A stretch of 38,910 nt of DNA from Alphaproteobacteria bacterium (lineage in GTDB: Bacteria > Pseudomonadota > Alphaproteobacteria > Micropepsales > Micropepsaceae): contig JAHFQC010000044.1 in NCBI GenBank assembly GCA_023259375.1, positions 1 to 38,910 of the forward strand, in the 5' to 3' direction. A program made the position numbers and the translations under genes. A model generated the notes under the pieces. It was given only the letters and a program-made list of their open reading frames with translations, was not told the origin of the DNA and searched no databases. Below are positions 25,781 to 33,571 of this stretch, piece by piece. Numbering within the stretch: position 1 is the stretch's first letter; the number at the start of each line of letters is the position of its first letter.

Positions 25781-26248
25781 TCAGGCTTTGATATCGCTGT
25801 CCGCCGTCTGATACGGAAGGACGGTGATGCTGTCGAAGGCGTATTTCTGCTGTGAGACCTTGGCGGGATCGTAGTCGCGGAAATCCAGCGGCTTGGCATC
25901 GCCGGTGGCGAACTTGCTGTTGGTATCGGCGTAGCGCTGGTACTCGCTATCGTCGACTGTGCCGTTCTGGTCGGTGTCGTAGGCGTCGAACAACCGCTTG
26001 CGGATTTCGGTGATGCTGATGCTGGGCAAATCCTTGAGACTGAGGATGGCGCCCTGGGTGTCCGGGCTTACCGCTGCCGTGGTGCTGCCGGTCATGCCGG
26101 TACCGGCCACGGCTTCTGTCGCTGCGGCCGTCTTGGCGTCGGACGTTCCGGTTGCAGTCGGATCGGGCGCCGTCTCCGCGGCCGCTGCCGTCTGACGGGT
26201 TCTGGCCAACGCCGACGCAAGAACCGGATCCAAAGCACCGATGGACAT
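25781..26248 (-). CDS. EF-hand domain protein
   Basis: The 155-residue protein has an Ala/Thr-rich, probably disordered first half. One canonical EF-hand loop follows, DTDQNGTVDDSE (residues of about 90-101), with all five side-chain calcium ligands and the central Gly, preceded by the helix ITEIRKRLFDAY. No second clear EF-hand or signal peptide is seen. It probably binds Ca2+; its role is unknown. It is transcribed toward the beta-helix gene with directly abutting stop codons (TGATCA). Confidence 0.78.
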   Translation of the reverse strand: MSIGALDPVLASALARTRQTAAAAETAPDPTATGTSDAKTAAATEAVAGTGMTGSTTAAVSPDTQGAILSLKDLPSISITEIRKRLFDAYDTDQNGTVDDSEYQRYADTNSKFATGDAKPLDFRDYDPAKVSQQKYAFDSITVLPYQTADSDIKA

Positions 26249-26463
26249 GAGTATCCCCCCATTGAAAGTGCATTTTGGGCAAGCATTCTCCGTGCCATCG
26301 CTGAGAGCCTTTATTGCAAGCGTTTTCGTTGCTCAAACCCCGGCGTGTAACCGGTCAATTCAACCTATCGGCAAACCATGCCGCGCAATGCTTGATGGGG
26401 GTGGGCCGGCGCGATACGGTTAGATTCCGGACGAGCCGTTTCGCCCCGCGATCGCGAGTTGGC

Positions 26464-27495
26464 ATGAAGACTTTCTATTCTCCGGTCCATTTGGACCATG
26501 ATCCTCAAGTACAGTTCGAGGCCGGACATCTTCTGCCCGCCGTAGAAATCCCGGTTCGGGCCGAAAAAGTGCGGGTGGCGCTGCAGTCACGCCGGATCGG
26601 ACCGATCGTGCCACCGACGCCGTTCGCCGACGAGACCATCCTTGCCGTGCACGCCCCCGAACTCGTGAGCCTCTTGGCGGAAGCCTGGGACGAATGGGTC
26701 AAGCGCTACGGCAAGAACGCGCCCGTCGCGATTCCCTCGGCCTGGCCGTCGCACGACATGCCCGACCGTCACAAAGGCGATATCGAAGCGCGCCTCGGCC
26801 GCTATGCCTTTTCCTGCGACGCTCCCATCGCCAGCGGCACCTGGGCGGCGGCGCGCGAAGCGGTGAACGTCGCGCTTTCAGCCGCCGAAGCGGTCAAAAG
26901 CGGCGAGACCAGCGCCTTCGCCTTGACGCGCCCGCCCGGCCATCATGCCTCGGCCGATGTGTTCGGCGGCTTCTGCTATCTCAACAACGTCGCCATCGCG
27001 GCGCACTGGCTGACCCAAGCCGGCCTCAAGCCGGCGATCCTGGATGTCGACTACCATCACGGCAACGGCACCCAGGCGATCTTCTACCAGCGCAGCGACG
27101 TCTTCTTCTGCTCGATCCACGCCGATCCCAATTTCGCCTATCCGCACTACATCGGGTTTGCCGACGAGCGCGGCGAAGGCGACGGCGAAGGCTATAATCT
27201 CAACCTGCCGCTGCCCAACGGCACCGACTGGGCGCGCTACGAAGAGGCGCTGAAGTTCGCCATCGGCGCCATCAAGCATATGGGACCGGACGTGGTGATC
27301 GTCAGCCTCGGCCTCGACACCTATTTCGAGGACCCGATCGCCGGCTTCCGCCTCAAGGCGGCGGACTATCAGCGCATGGGCGCGGCGCTCGCCGACCTGC
27401 ACAAGCCGGTGCTGTTCGTCATGGAAGGCGGCTATTGCTTCGACGCCCTCGGCGAACTGGTGGTCAACGTGTTGGAGAGTTTTCAAGGCGCATGA
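26464..27495 (+). CDS. Acetylpolyamine amidohydrolase-like histone deacetylase family protein
   Basis: Starting at the ATG at 26464 the protein is 343 residues, the size of bacterial acetylpolyamine amidohydrolases. The catalytic apparatus is intact: charge-relay H160-H161 (PPGHHAS), zinc ligands D196 and H198 (LDVDYHHG) and D285 (SLGLDTYFEDP), and transition-state Tyr Y324 (EGGYCF). A longer N-terminal part (residues 1-110) resembles the insertion that lets APAH dimerise and favour small acetylated polyamines over proteins. It is likely a Zn-dependent deacetylase of acetylputrescine, acetylspermidine or similar. The next gene starts inside its stop codon. Confidence 0.9.
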   Translation: MKTFYSPVHLDHDPQVQFEAGHLLPAVEIPVRAEKVRVALQSRRIGPIVPPTPFADETILAVHAPELVSLLAEAWDEWVKRYGKNAPVAIPSAWPSHDMPDRHKGDIEARLGRYAFSCDAPIASGTWAAAREAVNVALSAAEAVKSGETSAFALTRPPGHHASADVFGGFCYLNNVAIAAHWLTQAGLKPAILDVDYHHGNGTQAIFYQRSDVFFCSIHADPNFAYPHYIGFADERGEGDGEGYNLNLPLPNGTDWARYEEALKFAIGAIKHMGPDVVIVSLGLDTYFEDPIAGFRLKAADYQRMGAALADLHKPVLFVMEGGYCFDALGELVVNVLESFQGA

Positions 27496-28247
27496 CGGAC
27501 TCTTTGGCGGACAAGCAATTCTCGCCGCGCGCGGCGGCTTACGTACAAAGCGCGGTGCATGCATCGGGCGAAGACCTCGAGGAACTGAAAGCGTTCGTCA
27601 GCGGACGCGGGTTCGGCGCGGCGCTCGATCTCGGCTGCGGCGGCGGACATGTCGGTTTTACCATCGCGCCGCTGGTCGGCAGCGTCGTGGCCTACGATCT
27701 CTCCGAAGCGATGCTGAAAGCGGTGGCGGAACAGGCGGCGGCGCGCGGGTTTGCCAATCTCACCACGCGGCAAGGCAAAGCCGAAACCCTGCCGTTCGAA
27801 GACGCCTCGTTCGATTTCGTGGCGACGCGCTATTCGGCGCATCACTGGCTCGATGTCCCGGCGGCGCTGCGCGAGGCGCATCGCGTCCTGAAACCGGGCG
27901 CGCCGCTGATGGTGATGGATGCCGTGGCGCCGGACAAGGTTCTCTGCGACACCTTCGTGCAGACCATCGAGATGCTGCGCGATCCTTCGCATGTGCGCGA
28001 CTACTCCGTCGCCGAATGGCTCGGCATGCTGACCGCAGCCGGTTTTTCTCCGGCCGAACCCAAGCGCCGCCATATCCATCTCGAGTTCACCAGCTGGATC
28101 GAGCGCATGCGGACTCCCAAGCTGCAGGCCGACGCCATTCTAGCCCTGATGGCCCAGGCTTCCGAAGCCGTGCGCAACCACTTTGCGCTGGAGGCGGACG
28201 GTTCCTTCCGCTTGGATACTGCCAGCCTCGTCGCGATCAAACGCTGA
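27492..28247 (+). CDS. SAM-dependent class I methyltransferase
   Basis: The 251-residue protein has the UbiE/COQ5-like Rossmann methyltransferase fold: motif I LDLGCGGGHVG (residues about 45-55), an acidic SAM-ribose site at VVAYDLSEAML, motif II region TLPFEDASFDFVATRYSAHH, and REAHRVLKPGAPLMVMD. The substrate is not evident. Its ATG overlaps the TGA of the deacetylase gene (ATGA), so the pair is translationally coupled and may act in the same pathway. Confidence 0.9.
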   Translation: MTDSLADKQFSPRAAAYVQSAVHASGEDLEELKAFVSGRGFGAALDLGCGGGHVGFTIAPLVGSVVAYDLSEAMLKAVAEQAAARGFANLTTRQGKAETLPFEDASFDFVATRYSAHHWLDVPAALREAHRVLKPGAPLMVMDAVAPDKVLCDTFVQTIEMLRDPSHVRDYSVAEWLGMLTAAGFSPAEPKRRHIHLEFTSWIERMRTPKLQADAILALMAQASEAVRNHFALEADGSFRLDTASLVAIKR

Positions 28248-28408
28248 CGGGCCTTCACCTAAGAGACCGCTGTGCTTCCCTAGCGGATCCTGAGGTTTAC
28301 CAACCTTTTCCGGACCCGGCAGGCAAATGCGCGCATGGGTGGCAGGCAACTTCCTTTGGCCGCTGCCAGGGATAGGATAGTGCGGGGTTTGGGCTCGGGG
28401 GATGTTCC

Positions 28409-31400
28409 ATGCGTAGGTGGCGTACCGCGGCAGCGGTTGCGATGTTTTTGGCTTGCGCGGGCATAAGCAGTGCGGCCAGCGAAAACGCCGATGCAACCAG
28501 CATGGAAGTCTCCACCGAAGAGGTGACGGTCGCGCCCGACGGCAGTTTCATCGTCACCAGTCATGCCGAAATCAAGGCGCTCAACGAAGCCGGCGCCATG
28601 CAGGCTTCGCACATGAGTGCGGTCTACGATTCCGAAACGCAGAGCGTCGAAATCCTCGAAGCGCACACGCTGAAAAAGGACGGCAGCAAGATCCCGGTCG
28701 ACGTCAGCACGATCTACGAGCAGTTGCCGCCCGACAATGCGCTGGCCGTGACGAGCTTCCGGGTCAAGGTGATGCTGTTCCCGCAATTCGCCTCCGGCGA
28801 TACCGCGGTCTATACGATCCGCACCAAGAACCCCAAGCCGATGTTCGCGGGCCAGTTCCAATACGGCAAGTACTTCCCGCGCAGCGTCGCGTTCAAGAAT
28901 GCCGAGGTCACGATCAAGGCGCCCAAGTCGCTGCCGCTTCAGGTCGAAACCCACGACATTCAATTCAGCAAGGAAGCGAGCGGCGATACGATCATCTATC
29001 GCTGGCGCCACTCCGCAGCCTCCGACAAGAAAGCCAAGACCGCGCTGGTGTCGCCGCTCGACCGCGAGCCGCGTTTCTTCGTGTCCAGTTTCAAGAGCTA
29101 TGGCGATCTCGGCCGTGCCTATGCGGCGCAGAGCGAACCCAAGGCGGCAGTGACGGATAAGGTCCGCAGCCTGGCCGATCAGATCACCAAGAGCGCCACC
29201 AGCCGCCGCGAACAGGCGCGCCTCGTCTACGAATGGGTGGCCAAGAACATCCGTTACGTTGCCATCGAACTCGGCCAGGGATCGTTCGTGCCGCACGATG
29301 CCGACACCATCCTGGCGCGCGGTTACGGCGACTGCAAAGACCACGAAGTGCTGCTCAAGGCGCTGCTCAAGGCCAAGGGCATCGAGGAACAAGGCGTCCT
29401 GCTCAACGCCACCAACGACTACACCCTGACCGAAGCGCCGAGCTTCGCCCAGCTCGACCATATCATCACCTACCTGCCGGAATTCGGCGTCTATCTCGAC
29501 GCCAGCGTGCCGGTAGCCGCCTTCGGCACACTGCCGCAAACCGAATACGGCAAGCCGGCGGTGCTCACCGCCATCAAAGGCGCCGGACCGGTGACGCTGC
29601 CGATGCCGAAGCCGGGTACCACCAGCATCCACCAGTCGACCGCCATGAAGGTCGCGGCCGACGGCACATTGACAGGAACGACCACCACCTCGGCGACCGG
29701 CACCTACGCCGTCTCGCTGCGCTACATCGGCTATGCGGTGCAGGCGATGGGTTCCGAAAAAGCGGCTGAAGTGCAGCTCAACGCGCGCGGCTTCAAGAGC
29801 GGAGCCGGCAAGATCCTGCCCGATCCGCTGACCGAACTCGGCGACCGCTACACCATCAACAGCGAGTTCTCCGCCAAAGCGGGAGAAGGCCTGCTCAAGG
29901 GCGAAGCCACCATCATGCCGGGCGGCCTCCGGCTGATGACGGTGACCGGCGACGACATCATGGGCCCGCTTTATGCCGACGACACGGTTACCGACGAGCC
30001 GACGACTTGTATGGGTGCCAAGGCCGACGAGGACCTCAGCCTCGAACTGCCGCCGGGATACACCATCCGCTTCGTGCCGAAGGACGACAGCATCACCACG
30101 CCCAATCTCACCTTCACGGCGCATTGGACCGAAGCGGGAAACACGCTGAAACTGCATCGCGAGTTCTCCAGCACCATGAACGAGCCGATCTGCCGCGGCG
30201 CGGTGCGCAAAAAGACTGCCGACGCATTGAAGCGGATCGCCAAGACCTACGACACGACCTTCGAGATCATCCGCTCGGCGCAAAGCTTCAAGGATGCGCC
30301 GGCCACAAAGCCGGACGGCGCGGCAAAACCGGACGACGTTGCCGAGCGGATCGCACGCGGCCAAGCCTTCGAAAAGGCCGGCGACCACACCAAGGCGGTT
30401 GCCGAATTCACCGCCGCGCTGGCGCTCGATCCGGCCAATGACGAAGTCCTGTTCGACCGCGCCTATTCCTACGATCTGATGAACGAATACGATCGCGCCA
30501 TTGCCGACTACTCGAAACTGATCGCCCTCAACGACAACAATGCGGCCGTCCGCGGCAATCGCGCCATGGATTACGCCCGGCAATCGAAGTTCGAGCTCGC
30601 TCTCGCCGACATGGACCGGGCGGTGGAAATCGATCCCGACTCGACGGACCATCACTTCCAGCGCGCCCATGTGCTTTTTGCCATGCAGAAATACGATCGC
30701 GCCGCGCTCGATTTCGGCAGCATCATCGCCAAGCAGAAGGACAACGCCGAGGCCTATACCGGCCGCTGCGGCGCTTATCACGAACTCGGACGGGATCAGG
30801 CGGCGCTGCCCGACTGCAACAAGGCTATCAGCCTGACACCGAACATCTCGCGCCTTTATCTCATGCGCGCCCAGATACGCCACGCGCTCGGCGACGATTT
30901 CGGCGGCAACCAGGACACGGCCAAAGCCGCCCAGATCGACCCCAAGCTGACACAGCCGGGCGGACTATGGCGGCCCATGGTCACGAAGAACGGCAAGGAA
31001 ACCGCCGCCAAGGATGTGCCGCCGATGATTCGCTCGCTGACGGAAGGCGGCCGCGCCGTCGATCTCAAAGACTACGACACCGCCGTCACCGCCTTCGAAC
31101 GCGCCATCAAGCAAGGCATGCCGGACAGCGCCGTTCTGCCGAACCTGTGCGTCGCCCTCAGCCATACCGACCGGCTGGCCGACGCCGCCTATCAGTGCTC
31201 GCGCGCGTTGCAAATCAAAGACGACGACGCTTCCGTTCTGCGGGCCCGCGGCCGCACCTATTTCCGCCAAGGCAAATTCCGCGAGGCACTGACGGATTTC
31301 GAAAGCATCTTGAGCCGCGATCCCAAAGACCCGCTCGGCCTCTATGAACGCGGCGTGACGCGCAAGAAACTCGGCGACAACGGCGGCGACGCCGATATCG

Positions 31401-31462
31401 CCAAAGCAACCGCGATGAGCCCGACCATTGCCACCAAAGTGCCGAAAGCGATGCGGTCGTAA
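28409..31462 (+). CDS. Exported DUF3857 / transglutaminase-like / TPR protein
   Basis: The 1017-residue protein has a signal peptide (to AGISSAA). A DUF3857 domain covers residues of about 40-250. A transglutaminase-like fold follows, with candidate triad C309 (GYGDCKDHEVLL), H351 (QLDHIITYLP) and D364 (YLDAS). A beta-rich DUF2569/3858-type region covers about 400-620, and from about 640 to the end there are tandem TPR repeats (for example AFEKAGDHTKAVAEFTAALA, DRAIADYSKLIALN, YDRAALDFGSIIAKQ, REALTDFESILSRD). It is probably periplasmic or surface attached. The enzyme core may act as a peptidase or transamidase, with TPRs binding a partner. Such proteins are common but their substrate is unknown. 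It is a stand-alone gene. Confidence 0.88.
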   Translation: MRRWRTAAAVAMFLACAGISSAASENADATSMEVSTEEVTVAPDGSFIVTSHAEIKALNEAGAMQASHMSAVYDSETQSVEILEAHTLKKDGSKIPVDVSTIYEQLPPDNALAVTSFRVKVMLFPQFASGDTAVYTIRTKNPKPMFAGQFQYGKYFPRSVAFKNAEVTIKAPKSLPLQVETHDIQFSKEASGDTIIYRWRHSAASDKKAKTALVSPLDREPRFFVSSFKSYGDLGRAYAAQSEPKAAVTDKVRSLADQITKSATSRREQARLVYEWVAKNIRYVAIELGQGSFVPHDADTILARGYGDCKDHEVLLKALLKAKGIEEQGVLLNATNDYTLTEAPSFAQLDHIITYLPEFGVYLDASVPVAAFGTLPQTEYGKPAVLTAIKGAGPVTLPMPKPGTTSIHQSTAMKVAADGTLTGTTTTSATGTYAVSLRYIGYAVQAMGSEKAAEVQLNARGFKSGAGKILPDPLTELGDRYTINSEFSAKAGEGLLKGEATIMPGGLRLMTVTGDDIMGPLYADDTVTDEPTTCMGAKADEDLSLELPPGYTIRFVPKDDSITTPNLTFTAHWTEAGNTLKLHREFSSTMNEPICRGAVRKKTADALKRIAKTYDTTFEIIRSAQSFKDAPATKPDGAAKPDDVAERIARGQAFEKAGDHTKAVAEFTAALALDPANDEVLFDRAYSYDLMNEYDRAIADYSKLIALNDNNAAVRGNRAMDYARQSKFELALADMDRAVEIDPDSTDHHFQRAHVLFAMQKYDRAALDFGSIIAKQKDNAEAYTGRCGAYHELGRDQAALPDCNKAISLTPNISRLYLMRAQIRHALGDDFGGNQDTAKAAQIDPKLTQPGGLWRPMVTKNGKETAAKDVPPMIRSLTEGGRAVDLKDYDTAVTAFERAIKQGMPDSAVLPNLCVALSHTDRLADAAYQCSRALQIKDDDASVLRARGRTYFRQGKFREALTDFESILSRDPKDPLGLYERGVTRKKLGDNGGDADIAKATAMSPTIATKVPKAMRS

Positions 31463-31478
31463 AGACCCGCGCCGGTCG

Positions 31479-31580
31479 AGCTATAATTGTTGGGATATAG
31501 CTTAAATGGGGAAACCACCCGCACGCTTCAAGGGGAGTTTTCCGGGTGCGGCACGGTGGCACTTTGTTTGTGCCTGAAAC
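31479..31580 (+). ncRNA. Possible structured small RNA or leader downstream of the TPR gene
   Basis: A perfect -10 box TATAAT (31482-31487) lies inside the inverted repeat AGCTATA...TATAGCT (31479-31502). Downstream, CCACC-CGCAC (31515-31524) pairs with GTGCG...GGTGG (31546-31550, 31555-31559), and an alternative hairpin GGCAC-TTTGTTT-GTGCC (31558-31574) overlaps its right arm. No good -35 or terminator T-run is seen. The region could also encode a 23-codon ORF (ATG at 31506). Speculative. Confidence 0.2.
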
Positions 31581-31661
31581 GGTTTACGGAAAAGCCCCCC
31601 GCGACCGCCTCGCGTTCGCAAGAGACTTTGCCGAAAAAACTCTCCGGTAGCGGAGCTCCGC

Positions 31662-32270
31662 CTAACCGGCGCTGGGAACGGCCACGCGCGCCGACGAACG
31701 CGACCGGCGCCGCAAACCCCACCCCAGCCCCATCAAACCCGCCAGAACCAACGCGGCCGTCGCCGGCTCAGGAACGGAAGGATTGAGGGTGGTATCGGTG
31801 CCGATAATCAAGTCGTTGTCGACATACAAGAAAAGTGAATGGTCGCCCGGCGTCACCGTGGTCGGCAGCTTGGTGAAATAGTCGTCCTGGTAGGTCTCGA
31901 ATCGCACCCTGAGAAACGCGGATACCGTCACAGGGATTGGGAGTTCGCTCGGCAGCACCCCTGAGTCAAAGTTGATGGCTTCATGGTTGAACAATGACTC
32001 GGCCGTGATCCCAAAGGTGTCGATGGTCAGGTGCGCAAAATCGACGTGAAACACACCGCTCGGCAGGTTCCACTCGCCGGGCGAGGTGGGCGGCGTGGAC
32101 GCATCATACCGGAAATACCCGGTGAACTTCGAATCCTGGGGCGCCCAGGGTTCGTCTCCATTCACCACCATGCCCCAGAAATTGTACTGAACAATGTAGG
32201 GCGCGGCCTGTGCAGGCGCGACGATCGCGGCAACAGCGGCGGCAGCAAGCAGACGAGACAGCCAAGTCAT
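31662..32270 (-). CDS. PEP-CTERM exported protein under a sigma-54-type promoter
   Basis: The start is the ATG at 32270 with a strong GGAGG eight bases upstream; the frame is open further 5' but that region holds the promoter. The 202-residue protein has a signal peptide (MTWLSRLLAAAAVAAIVAPAQA), a beta-rich body with NFWGMVVNGDE and SLFLYVDNDLIIG, and the C-terminal sorting signal VPEPATAALVLAGLMGL...RRRSR with a short tail. It is likely an exosortase substrate exposed on or released from the cell surface. The body is not a family I recognise. Confidence 0.85.
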   Translation of the reverse strand: MTWLSRLLAAAAVAAIVAPAQAAPYIVQYNFWGMVVNGDEPWAPQDSKFTGYFRYDASTPPTSPGEWNLPSGVFHVDFAHLTIDTFGITAESLFNHEAINFDSGVLPSELPIPVTVSAFLRVRFETYQDDYFTKLPTTVTPGDHSLFLYVDNDLIIGTDTTLNPSVPEPATAALVLAGLMGLGWGLRRRSRSSARVAVPSAG

Positions 32271-32303
32271 CGAAATACCTCCAACGCCCCCAGCTGCCGT
32301 CAA

Positions 32304-32319
32304 AGCATGCGGCGTGCCA
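32304..32319 (-). promoter_or_regulatory. Sigma-54-type -24/-12 promoter of the PEP-CTERM gene at 32270
   Basis: On the minus strand TGGCACGCCGCATGCT matches the RpoN consensus TGGCACRNNNNTTGCW at all but one position with exact spacing. The predicted start near 32293 leaves a leader of about 22 bases that holds the GGAGG ribosome site. Confidence 0.7.
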
Positions 32320-32370
32320 CGCCCGGCAATCCTGGATGCGGCCAGTGTCACGCGACCGTCCGGCAGCAGG

Positions 32371-32409
32371 ATTGTCAACGAGCGTGACGCTCGCCCTGAC
32401 AATTGTCAG
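32371..32409. promoter_or_regulatory. Nested palindromes, candidate activator site for the sigma-54 promoter
   Basis: ATTGTCA (32371-32377), GAGCGTGACGCTC (32380-32392, palindrome) and CTGACAATTGTCAG (32396-32409, perfect 14-bp palindrome) lie about 80-115 bases upstream of the predicted start. The TGACAAT half-site also occurs in the first PEP-CTERM promoter region. No T-run follows, so it is not a typical terminator of the acyltransferase gene. Confidence 0.45.
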
Positions 32410-32437
32410 TATCACTGATGATATCGCAAATTCACCG

Positions 32438-33571
32438 CTACAGGATCTGCTTGAAGCCCGGCAACCGGCGCAGGAAGGCTCCGGCCGCGAAGCTCGCGAC
32501 GATGGCGGCGACCCAGGCGGTGACGAACAGCGCCAGCGGCGGCCAGGCGAGCGGGCGCATCGCCAGGGTGATCGCCACCAGCACCGGCGGATGAATGACA
32601 TAGACGGCAAAGCCGTTGTCGGAGAGAAAGCCGATCAGACGGTTGCGGATATTGAACGCCTCACGAAACACCACCAGCAATCCGACGCAGAACAGGACGC
32701 AGAAAACCTGCTCCCAGACGGCATAGACCGCAGCCTGCCAATGCCAGCCGCCGCGGGCGTCGTCGAATGTGCCGTGGGTCAGATCGTTGACGATCAGCAA
32801 AGCCGCCATGGTCAGCGGCGCCCCGATCATTGCCGTCCATAGCGCCGACTTGCCCCAGCGCCGTGGCAGCGCCGCGATCCAGCCGCGGCGGCGCGCAACG
32901 ATGCCGAGCACGAACAGCGCGATGTATTGCGGAAAGAAGCAGAACTGGAAGTGGTGCCACGACGAGCCGAACGGGGCGACGAAGCGCACCAGGAACGTCA
33001 CGGCCGCGATAGCGATGGCGCCTGCCAACAGCACCGTCAACGGCGGAACCGGGGTACTGCGGCAGACCGGTGTGCGCCGCGCTACCTGCCGGACCAGGGC
33101 ATAGAGCAGCGAGAAGACCAGCAGCGCGGCGGCGAACCACATCGGGCCGGTGCCGTCGATCCACTGTCCGCGAGAGAGATAGGCGCGATAGGCATCCACC
33201 GGCGTGAGACCGGCGTACCAGCCGAGCTGAAAAGTGGCCATGCCGATCTGGATCACGAAGACGAACAGCAAGGTCGGCAGCCCCAGCCGGAAGGCACGAT
33301 CGGCGACGAAGCGGCCGAAGCCTTTGCGGTCGTAGGAGGTCGGCACGAAATAGCCCGCCAGGAAGAACATCAGGCCCATGAAGAAGGCTTGCAGCGTCGC
33401 CTGGAAGCAAACCATCACCAACAGCGAGAGCGGATCGGGTGCCGTCGGGCTGGTGTCGAACCAGCCGCCGACCCCGCTATAGGTGCAAGCGGCATGGATG
33501 CCGACGACAAAGACGATCAGCACCCAGCGCAGATTGTCGATGAAATCGAGCCGGCCTGACGACGCTGACAT
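32438..33571 (-). CDS. Acyltransferase family 3 (OafA/NolL-like) membrane protein
   Basis: The 377-residue protein has about ten hydrophobic segments and begins GRLDFIDNLRWVLIVFVVGIH, the acyltransferase-3 N-terminus with the membrane-embedded histidine of the family (GIHAACTYS). Further typical parts are MVCFQATLQAFFMGLMFFLA and a final SDNGFAVYVIHPPVL. Such proteins O-acylate surface sugars or periplasmic glucans. The acceptor is unknown. Its ATG at 33571 overlaps the divergent LytTR gene's ATG at 33570 within CATG. Confidence 0.88.
   Translation of the reverse strand: MSASSGRLDFIDNLRWVLIVFVVGIHAACTYSGVGGWFDTSPTAPDPLSLLVMVCFQATLQAFFMGLMFFLAGYFVPTSYDRKGFGRFVADRAFRLGLPTLLFVFVIQIGMATFQLGWYAGLTPVDAYRAYLSRGQWIDGTGPMWFAAALLVFSLLYALVRQVARRTPVCRSTPVPPLTVLLAGAIAIAAVTFLVRFVAPFGSSWHHFQFCFFPQYIALFVLGIVARRRGWIAALPRRWGKSALWTAMIGAPLTMAALLIVNDLTHGTFDDARGGWHWQAAVYAVWEQVFCVLFCVGLLVVFREAFNIRNRLIGFLSDNGFAVYVIHPPVLVAITLAMRPLAWPPLALFVTAWVAAIVASFAAGAFLRRLPGFKQIL

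Noticed and set aside
28280-30883. An 867-codon open frame on the minus strand
   Set aside because: It is a GC-bias shadow of the DUF3857/TPR gene on the plus strand, which has signal peptide, domains and repeats; the antisense product is Arg/Gly/Asp-rich with no domain.
31487-31786. A 99-codon plus-strand frame after the TPR gene
   Set aside because: It runs antisense into the third PEP-CTERM gene, has no ribosome site and a low-complexity Pro/Arg end.
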